The notes beneath the pieces were generated by a model. The model ran no database searches. It was not told the DNA's origin and saw only the letters and a list, made by a program, of their open reading frames with translations. Positions 1 through 4,731 of a stretch of DNA of 5,341 bases are shown here, one piece after another. The stretch spans positions 1 to 5,341 of the forward strand of contig JAGRHM010000088.1 in assembly GCA_020445005.1 (NCBI GenBank), read 5' to 3'. The DNA is from Candidatus Competibacteraceae bacterium. Its GTDB lineage: Bacteria; Pseudomonadota; Gammaproteobacteria; Competibacterales; Competibacteraceae. Within the stretch, counting starts at the first letter, position 1. The number at the start of each line of letters is the position of its first letter. The position numbers were made by a program, and so were the translations under genes.

Positions 1-2
1 GC

Positions 3-350
3 CGCGTGCATGCCGGGCTGAACAAGGGCGAAGCCCGCAACGCGCTGGCCCGCGCCGTGTTCTTCAACCGGCTGGGCGAAATCCGCGATCGCAGTTTCGA
101 GCAGCAACGCTACCGGGCCAGCGGCCTCAATCTGGTGACGGCGGCCATCGTGCTGTGGAACACGGCCTATCTGGAACGGGCAACCAAAGCTTTGAACGAG
201 CACGGCAAACCAGTAGACGGCACGCTGTTGCAATACCTGTCACCGCTGGGGTGGGAACACATCAATCTGACCGGCGATTACCTCTGGCGCAATAGCACCA
301 AAATCGGCGCGGGCCATTTCAGGCCCCTACGACCGCTGCAACCTGCTTAG
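3..350 (+). CDS. tnpA: Tn3-family transposase, C-terminal part (5' end outside window)
   Basis: This is the last ~115 residues of a Tn3-family DDE transposase, the enzyme that cuts and joins transposon ends during replicative transposition. The reading frame is open to the left edge, so this is the 3' end of a gene of roughly 3 kb, not a small gene; the GTG at position 6 is internal. The family signature is clear: [20 protein letters not shown], then the [15 protein letters not shown] block, then [18 protein letters not shown] near the end. The Glu in NKGEARN (codon 30-32) lies about 105 residues from the C-terminus, where I expect the third catalytic acidic residue of Tn3-type enzymes (inferred from family spacing). 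The TAG stop at 348-350 falls inside the terminal inverted repeat, as is usual when tnpA is the last gene of the element. Whether the upstream part is intact cannot be seen. Confidence 0.95.
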   Translation, partial: RVHAGLNKGEARNALARAVFFNRLGEIRDRSFEQQRYRASGLNLVTAAIVLWNTAYLERATKALNEHGKPVDGTLLQYLSPLGWEHINLTGDYLWRNSTKIGAGHFRPLRPLQPA

Positions 351-383
351 CGTACTCTGCGATCCGTTTTCTGAGACGACCCC
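346..383 (+). repeat. 38-bp terminal inverted repeat of the Tn3-family transposon
   Basis: Read on the minus strand this 38-base segment begins GGGGTCGTCTCAGAAAACGG and ends TACGCTAAG. That is the canonical Tn3-family pattern: a GGGG outer end, an ACGCTAAG inner end and exactly 38 bp. It overlaps the tnpA stop codon. It marks the outer boundary of the element at base 383. The next five bases (384-388, AGCTA) would be one copy of the 5-bp target duplication, but the partner end is outside the window so this cannot be tested. Confidence 0.93.
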
Positions 384-550
384 AGCTAACGCAACACAAC
401 CCCCTATGTTACACAGACCATGACAGCTTGATACAGTGCATGCTACGTTTTTTTCACAATTATTATGTTTGACTCTGAATTAAATGGATTTAGCGATCCC
501 TCCTACAAAAAAAATCGCTTAATAATTATGAAAATATAAAAAATTAATGA

Positions 551-567
551 CAACATTTATAATGTTG
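551..567 (+). promoter_or_regulatory. Perfect palindrome enclosing a TATAAT box; candidate promoter/operator of the dehydrogenase operon
   Basis: CAACATTTATAATGTTG is a perfect inverted repeat with 7-bp arms and a 3-bp centre. It contains TATAAT at 558-563, identical to the sigma-70 -10 consensus. No good -35 hexamer is found 16-18 bp upstream (that stretch is A/T only), so a promoter here would need an activator or an A/T-rich upstream contact. A palindrome across the -10 is typical of a repressor or regulator site. Transcription would start near 570, giving a leader of about 180 bases. The function is inferred; the symmetry and the hexamer are directly visible. Confidence 0.45.
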
Positions 568-681
568 GCCCACTTGTTGTAAGACTCTTCCCAAGTCAAC
601 ACGGCAAGCGAATTCTTCCCTGCCGAAAAACGGTTGCCAAGTGGCCTCGAACGCAACTCGATCAGCTCGAAAGGCAACGCT

Positions 682-697
682 CCTATCTCTCGATAGG
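682..697 (+). promoter_or_regulatory. Leader hairpin 1
   Basis: CCTATC (682-687) and GATAGG (692-697) form a perfect 6-bp stem with a TCTC loop, extendable by a T-G pair. Its 3' arm includes part of the AGGGA that could serve as ribosome binding site for the ATG at 705, so folding would hide that site. It is not followed by a T run, so it is not a terminator. Confidence 0.4.
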
Positions 698-706
698 GAA
701 AATAAT

Positions 707-721
707 GCGGATTTCATCCGC
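707..721 (+). promoter_or_regulatory. Leader hairpin 2, covering the upstream ATG
   Basis: GCGGAT (707-712) and ATCCGC (716-721) form a perfect 6-bp stem with a TTC loop. The first stem base is the G of the ATG at 705. It sits nine bases after leader hairpin 1 and about 20 bases before the ribosome binding site used for the GTG start at 753. The pair looks like a leader structure that protects the 5' end or tunes translation; no known riboswitch class is recognised. Confidence 0.4.
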
Positions 722-752
722 GCATGACTACCAAAGTGAAGAGGAATCAACT

Positions 753-2015
753 GTGGAAGCACACAAACTCTGGCAGTTTCCAATCAAAGAATTTCATCGT
801 ATTCCTCGCGGCCTGCTTGGTCCCGGTGCCTATGAAATGGTGGGGCTGGAAGCCAACAAGCTCGGATTCAAGCGCTGCGTACTCGCCACTTCCGGTTTGC
901 GCGGCACCGGCATTGTCGAAGACATCGTTGGTAAACTCAAATATCGGGATATCGACGTTGTGGTCTATGATAAGGTTGAGTCCAATCCTAAGGACTATAA
1001 TGTCATGGACATCGCTGACCTCTATACTCGCGAGAAATGCGATAGCTTTGTCTCGGTCGGCGGCGGTAGCGTAACCGACGCCACTAAGGGCGCGCGCATC
1101 GTCGTCTCCCACGATGGCCGCAACATCAACGAATTCGACGGTTTTAACAAATCCGAGAATCCCAATAATCCGCCGCACATCGCCATCAATACGACCGCCG
1201 GCACCGGTTCGGAAACCAGTTGGGCCTATGTCATCACCGACACCACCTCGGAAAAGGCCCCCTATAAATGGCTGGGGCTGGACGAAAACGTCCCAGTAAC
1301 ACTGAGCATCAACGATCCAGTTCTGCACTTTTCCATGCCGCAGGACTTGACTGCTTTCTGCGGTTTCGATGTGTTGGCTCATGCTTCCGAGCCTTATGTT
1401 TCGCGAATCGACTTCATGCCAAGTTTGGGCAGCGCGCTGTTGGGCATCGAGCTGGTGGCGCAGAATCTGCGTCGTGCGGTGCTAGAGCCGCTGAATTTCG
1501 AAGCCCGCACCAATATGATGTACGCCTCCTACGTCTCGGCGCAGGCGTTCAACAGTGGCGGTCTCGGCATCATTCACTCCATTTCCCACGCGGTCAGCGC
1601 CTTCTACGATTCGCACCATGGCTTAAACAACGCCATCGCCCTGCCCCGCGTCTGGGAATACAACATGCCGACCAATTACAAGCGGTTCCGCGATATCGCC
1701 AAGGCGATGGGCGAAAACGTGGACGGTTTGTCGGATATCTCCGCTGCTGAACGAGCTGTGGAGGCTGCGATCCGCTTGAGCAAGGACCTCAATATCCCGG
1801 CCAACTTCGCTAGTGTCGGCCCCTACACCAAGTCGCGGATGGGCCAAGGACGTTATGCCGAACTAAGCAGCGCGAAGATTGCCGCCGATGATCGCGATAT
1901 CGACCGCATCACCCATCATGTGCTAGGCGATGGGTCAACGCCGGGCAACGCTCGCGAATGCACCTATGAAGCAGTAGCGCCAGTCGTGCGCCATTCTCTA
2001 GTCGGCGCTTACTAG
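753..2015 (+). CDS. mdo: NDMA-dependent methanol dehydrogenase-like (MDO/MNO) group III metal-dependent alcohol dehydrogenase
   Basis: The 420-residue product resembles, along its whole length, the actinobacterial methanol:NDMA oxidoreductases (about 423 residues), cytoplasmic decamers that oxidise methanol and other primary alcohols with a tightly bound NADP(H). Shared blocks from family memory include FPIKEFH near the N-terminus, YDKVESNPKDYNVM, HDGRNINEF, TTAGTGSETSWAYVITDT, CGFDVLAH and the HSISHAVSAF...SHHGLNNAIALPRVWEYN stretch. The nucleotide-binding GGGS is at 103-106 and TTAGTGSE at 147-154. Expected metal ligands are all present: Asp206, His210, His275 and His289, with His279 as the usual conserved active-site His. 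I chose the GTG at 753 because GAGGA (741-745) lies 7 bases upstream and because the protein then begins like its relatives (EAHKLWQFPIKEF). An ATG at 705 with a closer AGGGA would add 16 unconserved residues and lies in a hairpin. It is the first gene of the putative operon. Substrate (methanol versus another alcohol) and electron acceptor are inferred from the family. Confidence 0.9.
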   Translation: MEAHKLWQFPIKEFHRIPRGLLGPGAYEMVGLEANKLGFKRCVLATSGLRGTGIVEDIVGKLKYRDIDVVVYDKVESNPKDYNVMDIADLYTREKCDSFVSVGGGSVTDATKGARIVVSHDGRNINEFDGFNKSENPNNPPHIAINTTAGTGSETSWAYVITDTTSEKAPYKWLGLDENVPVTLSINDPVLHFSMPQDLTAFCGFDVLAHASEPYVSRIDFMPSLGSALLGIELVAQNLRRAVLEPLNFEARTNMMYASYVSAQAFNSGGLGIIHSISHAVSAFYDSHHGLNNAIALPRVWEYNMPTNYKRFRDIAKAMGENVDGLSDISAAERAVEAAIRLSKDLNIPANFASVGPYTKSRMGQGRYAELSSAKIAADDRDIDRITHHVLGDGSTPGNARECTYEAVAPVVRHSLVGAY

Positions 2016-2029
2016 AACGAGCGCCTTTT
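2004..2029 (+). terminator. Weak terminator-like hairpin at the end of the dehydrogenase gene
   Basis: GGCGCT (2004-2009) pairs with AGCGCC (2020-2025) across a 10-base loop, followed directly by TTTT (2026-2029). The dehydrogenase stop codon (2013-2015) lies in the loop. The stem is short and the T run brief, so partial termination or pausing is more likely than a full stop; the genes that follow have no evident promoter of their own. Confidence 0.3.
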
Positions 2030-2038
2030 GGGTTCTAA

Positions 2039-2052
2039 GCTCAGTATTGAGC
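2039..2052 (+). promoter_or_regulatory. Small intercistronic hairpin
   Basis: GCTCA (2039-2043) and TGAGC (2048-2052) form a perfect 5-bp stem with a GTAT loop, followed by pyrimidine-rich CCTTTCCCTT. It could act with the preceding hairpin to reduce readthrough. The TTG at 2047 that would extend the next gene lies in this structure, which argues against that start. Confidence 0.3.
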
Positions 2053-2066
2053 CTTTCCCTTGATGA

Positions 2067-2098
2067 CCCGGATTCTCGGCATCCACCGGGAGTCCGGG
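2067..2098 (+). promoter_or_regulatory. Strong intercistronic hairpin just upstream of the ATPase ribosome binding site
   Basis: Bases 2067-2079 pair with 2086-2098 in a continuous 13-bp stem (11 Watson-Crick pairs, two G-T wobbles) around a 6-base loop CATCCA. The outer arms are CCCGGA and TCCGGG. No T run follows, so it is not an intrinsic terminator. It ends three bases before the GGAG (2102-2105) of the ATPase gene. This position suits an mRNA-stability element that protects the 3' end of the upstream dehydrogenase message, or a translational brake on the ATPase. It could also be one copy of a genomic palindromic repeat; no second copy occurs in this window. Confidence 0.5.
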
Positions 2099-2112
2099 CG
2101 TGGAGTTGGCGC

Positions 2113-3189
2113 ATGTTCGCATCGATCGAGCAAACCATCGCGCAGTTGCGCGATCAGCAGTACTTGTGCGACCGCAAACTGGCGACCGTTGCTTTCTTAG
2201 CCTTGCAAATGCGCAAGCCGATCCTGATCGAAGGACCGGCGGGCGTCGGCAAGACCGAACTGGCGAAAGCGGTAGCGGCTGCTTTGGAGCGTCGGCTGAT
2301 TCGGCTGCAATGTTATGGCGGGCTGGACGAGGCGCACGCGCTTTACGAATGGGAGTATGGTAAACAATTACTTTACACACAGATTCTGCGCGACAAGATC
2401 AGTCGCCTGTTCGAGGGCGTCAGCGATCTGCATGAGGCGGTTGCGCAATTGCATCTGCACGAGGATGTGTTTTTTTCGGAGCATTTCATGGTGCGCCGCC
2501 CGATCCTTCAGGCGATCAGCTCCCCTGACCCCGTGGTGCTGTTGATCGACGAACTCGACCGCGCCGAGGAGCAGTTTGAAGCCTTCCTGCTAGAAGTGTT
2601 GAGCGATTTTCAGGTTACGGTGCCCGAGCTTGGCACGGTCAAAGCCGCCACAATCCCTTACGTCATCATCACCAGCAACAATACTCGCGATCTGAGCGAC
2701 GCGCTCAAACGCCGCTGCCTGCATTTATTCATCGGCTATCCGGACGAGCAGCAGGAGTTAGATATCCTTCGGATGAAAGTACCGGCATTGCGAGAAACAT
2801 TAGCGGCCCAAGTCGTTGCGGTGATCCGCCGGTTACGCGCTTTGGATTTACGCAAAGCGCCCAGCATCAGCGAGACATTGGATTGGGCGCAGGCGCTAGT
2901 GCTGCTCAACGCCGATGCTCTGACCCCAATGCTGTTGGAGGAAACGCTGCATCTGTTGATCAAATACGAGCGCGACACCCAGCAGGTCAATGACCAGTTG
3001 TCGTGGATTGGCGAGCCGCTGCAAATGCAGCGTCCGCCGGTGATTCCCTCGGCCATCGAAACTTCGCTGCATCCGCCAGCGCGGCCCGCCGAACTGGATG
3101 TGAACTATCTGGAGCAACGCCGCCAGGAACATACCGCCCGCTACTTCACCAGCTATCGTGGCCGCACCGATGGCCGCACCGGTGGATGA
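2113..3189 (+). CDS. MoxR/CoxD-type AAA+ ATPase
   Basis: The 358-residue product is a cytoplasmic AAA+ ATPase of the MoxR branch, closest in style to CoxD/NorQ/CbbQ. These work with VWA proteins to remodel metalloenzymes or insert their metal. Visible motifs: Walker A GPAGVGKT at 41-48; Walker B VVLLIDELD at 141-149 with the Asp-Glu pair at 146-147; sensor 1 TSNN at 187-190; arginine finger in LKRRCLH (Arg200/Arg201); and a PSISETLDWAQAL segment at 250-262 typical of the NorQ/CoxD lid. A C-terminal tail of about 65 residues (PP-rich, then RGRTDGRTGG) follows the AAA+ fold and is of no known function. I chose the ATG at 2113 because GGAG (2102-2105) lies 7 bases upstream and the fold begins there; a TTG at 2047 would add 22 unconserved residues lying in hairpins. 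The stop overlaps the next gene, pointing to a stoichiometric partner. The target is inferred to be the upstream dehydrogenase. Confidence 0.88.
   Translation: MFASIEQTIAQLRDQQYLCDRKLATVAFLALQMRKPILIEGPAGVGKTELAKAVAAALERRLIRLQCYGGLDEAHALYEWEYGKQLLYTQILRDKISRLFEGVSDLHEAVAQLHLHEDVFFSEHFMVRRPILQAISSPDPVVLLIDELDRAEEQFEAFLLEVLSDFQVTVPELGTVKAATIPYVIITSNNTRDLSDALKRRCLHLFIGYPDEQQELDILRMKVPALRETLAAQVVAVIRRLRALDLRKAPSISETLDWAQALVLLNADALTPMLLEETLHLLIKYERDTQQVNDQLSWIGEPLQMQRPPVIPSAIETSLHPPARPAELDVNYLEQRRQEHTARYFTSYRGRTDGRTGG
3159..3182 (+). repeat. 12-bp tandem duplication at the end of the ATPase gene
   Basis: TGGCCGCACCGA (3159-3170) is followed immediately by TGGCCGCACCGG (3171-3182), eleven of twelve bases identical. 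It encodes the GRTDGRTG repeat at the ATPase C-terminus and keeps the frame. It ends within the GGTGG (3181-3185) that may serve as ribosome binding site for the VWA gene. Confidence 0.6.
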
Positions 3190-3191
3190 TC

Positions 3192-4712
3192 ATGGACGCT
3201 GTGATTAACCGCTTCATTTTTCTTCTGAAGAGTTGGGGAGCGCGGATTTCGCCTGCCGAGTCGCTGGACGCGCTGCAGGCGTTAGCATGGGTCACGTTGC
3301 ACGACCGCGACACGGTGCGCACGGTGCTGCGAAGCACCCTGATCAAGGATTTGCACGACTTGCCCGCCTTCGAGGAACTATTCGAGCAGTTCTTCAGCTT
3401 GTCCAAATGGTCACCCGCGCCTGAGTCAGTAGCGGAACCACTGTCGCAAAACAAGACCGCGCCAGAGTCTCTGGAAACAGTCGCTGAGCAGGACATCGCA
3501 GGTGGTCGCCCCGACAGCGACAACGCTCATGAAGACGCGCTCGACATTCGCGACTATTTCGATGACGCGCAAATGGTCACCCATTTCAATTCACATCAGG
3601 ACGCTAATGATCTGCGTTTGGCTGAGTTCAGCCAGAACCTTGTGTTGAGTCGTAACCGGGACTTGCTGGATCAGGTAATGCAGAAAGCCATGCAATTACT
3701 GAAAGTGCGACGGGTAAAGAACGTCGGGCGAGTAGGCGAGTTGAACTTCAGCGAGGCTATTGCCGCGCTGGATGCGGATGTGATCGCCGATGCAGTGGCT
3801 GACTTGCTGGATGAACTCAGTGACCTGGACGTCGACGAGAACCTGATCAAACAGTTATCCGGTTGGTTGGACGGCAATATTGCCAATCTGCCGGAGCTGC
3901 TCAAGCGTCATCTCGAAAGGGAACTGGCGCTGCAACCCCCCCCACAAGTTCCCGAACGACCACGCCGCGCCACGCATGATTACCGCTTCTCGGAAAAGGA
4001 ACGTCGAGAAATGACCGAAATCGTGCAGCGGCTATGCCGACGGATGCGCGGCGCCCGTTCCTATCGCCGACACATTAGCCCTCATGGCCGGATCAGCGTT
4101 TCACTCACGTTGCGCCGCAACATGAAATACGAAGGCATCCCCTTTCAGCCGGTCATGACCCATTACCGCGATGAGAAACCCCAGTTAGCGGTGATCTGCG
4201 ATGTCAGTCTGTCAGTGCGCAACACTGCCCGCTTCATGCTGCATCTGGTCTATAACCTGCAAAGCCTGTTCGGTCAGGTGCGTAGCTTCGCGTTTGTCAG
4301 CGACTTGGTAGAGGTCAGCACGTATTTCGAGCAACTGAACATCGATGAGGCGATTACCACGGTGTTCAATGGCAGCCTACTGGACACCGATGTGGACAGC
4401 AATTACGGCTACGCCCTGATGTGCTTTCATAACCGCTATTTAGCGGCGGTGACTCGGCAAACCACCGTCATCATTCTCGGTGACGGGCGTGGCAACCGTA
4501 ACCCACCCCAAGCGTGGGTACTCGAGGAAATTCGCCGCCGCGCCAAGCAATTGATCTGGCTGTCGCCGGAACCCCGTGGCAGTTGGAAGATGGGCAGTTG
4601 CGATATGCCGCTGTACGAGCCGATCTGCCACCAAACCGAAGTGGTCCGCAGTCTGCAGCAGCTCGGTCGGGTGGCCGAGGATCTGCTGCGACGGTCGGTA
4701 ACGCAGCATTGA
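3192..4712 (+). CDS. CoxE-type VWA domain protein (partner of the MoxR ATPase)
   Basis: The 506-residue product is a von Willebrand factor A protein of the CoxE family, which acts with MoxR-type ATPases in enzyme maturation. Residues 1-70 form a conserved helical N-terminus (MDAVINRFI...ISPAESLDALQAL). Residues about 75-145 are an acidic, low-complexity linker. A helical middle (150-250) precedes a basic segment rich in Arg (255-310) and the C-terminal VWA domain (about 330-506). The metal-ion-dependent adhesion site is intact: DVSLS with Asp337, Ser339 and Ser341, a likely Thr399 in LLDTDVD, and Asp431 in ILGDGRGN. The tail SPEPRGSWKMGS...YEPICH...VVRSLQQL is characteristic of CoxE. It is longer than CoxE itself (about 400 residues) because of the linker. 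The ATPase stop TGA (3187-3189) overlaps an ATG at 3186, so coupling is certain in form; I favour the ATG at 3192, spaced correctly from GGTGG (3181-3185), though 3186 would add only Met-Ile. No signal peptide or membrane segment is seen. Confidence 0.88.
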   Translation: MDAVINRFIFLLKSWGARISPAESLDALQALAWVTLHDRDTVRTVLRSTLIKDLHDLPAFEELFEQFFSLSKWSPAPESVAEPLSQNKTAPESLETVAEQDIAGGRPDSDNAHEDALDIRDYFDDAQMVTHFNSHQDANDLRLAEFSQNLVLSRNRDLLDQVMQKAMQLLKVRRVKNVGRVGELNFSEAIAALDADVIADAVADLLDELSDLDVDENLIKQLSGWLDGNIANLPELLKRHLERELALQPPPQVPERPRRATHDYRFSEKERREMTEIVQRLCRRMRGARSYRRHISPHGRISVSLTLRRNMKYEGIPFQPVMTHYRDEKPQLAVICDVSLSVRNTARFMLHLVYNLQSLFGQVRSFAFVSDLVEVSTYFEQLNIDEAITTVFNGSLLDTDVDSNYGYALMCFHNRYLAAVTRQTTVIILGDGRGNRNPPQAWVLEEIRRRAKQLIWLSPEPRGSWKMGSCDMPLYEPICHQTEVVRSLQQLGRVAEDLLRRSVTQH

Positions 4713-4731
4713 TCACGGAGCGTTCCCTGCC

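Larger units (their letters stand above)
384..752. other. Gene-free AT-rich region and leader between transposon and dehydrogenase
   Basis: No convincing coding region is present. Bases 384-600 are much richer in A/T than the flanking genes (T7 at 448-454, A8 at 507-514). AGCGAT at 492-497 is repeated inverted as ATCGCT at 514-519 around that A tract. From about 570 onward the composition returns to that of the genes and the segment looks like an mRNA leader. Four copies of CTCGA lie at 646, 657, 666 and 689, and GTTGCC at 633-638 can pair with GGCAAC at 673-678. Very short ATG frames at 484-522 and 547-582 (12 and 11 residues) lack ribosome binding sites. Confidence 0.7.

Noticed and set aside
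428..474. Possible -35 boxes TTGATA (428-433) and TTGACT (469-474) and a TATTAT at 461-466
   Set aside because: None of them pairs with a good partner hexamer at 16-18 bp spacing; the region is AT-rich and such words are expected by chance.
492..519. Inverted repeat AGCGAT/ATCGCT around the A8 tract
   Set aside because: A 6-bp stem with a 16-base loop is weak and neither strand has the usual terminator layout.
567..581. Sigma-54-like promoter (TGGCCC, then TTGT with GG at 567-568)
   Set aside because: The spacing is nearly right but the invariant GC of the -12 element reads GT, so the match is too weak to call.
484..582. Two tiny ATG frames (484-522 and 547-582), considered as precursor peptides such as MftA or PqqA
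   Set aside because: They encode only 12 and 11 residues, have no ribosome binding site, and lack the C-terminal Val-Tyr of MftA or the Glu-Tyr pair of PqqA.
705..752. ATG at 705 as start of the dehydrogenase
   Set aside because: It would add 16 residues with no counterpart in relatives and sits in a hairpin. The GTG at 753 has a better spaced GAGGA and gives the expected N-terminus. It remains a possible alternative because AGGGA precedes it.
544..783. Minus-strand open frame of 79 codons across the leader
   Set aside because: It runs antisense over the palindrome, the leader hairpins and the start of the dehydrogenase, has no recognisable motif and is explained as a chance frame.
747..1382. 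Minus-strand open frame of 211 codons inside the dehydrogenase gene
   Set aside because: It is fully antisense to a strongly conserved protein and its length follows from codon bias of that gene; the translation shows no family features.
3003..3191. Upstream extension of the VWA reading frame into the ATPase gene
   Set aside because: The extension overlaps the coding ATPase C-terminus in another frame and is not protein-like; the coupled ATGs at 3186 and 3192 fit the conserved CoxE N-terminus.
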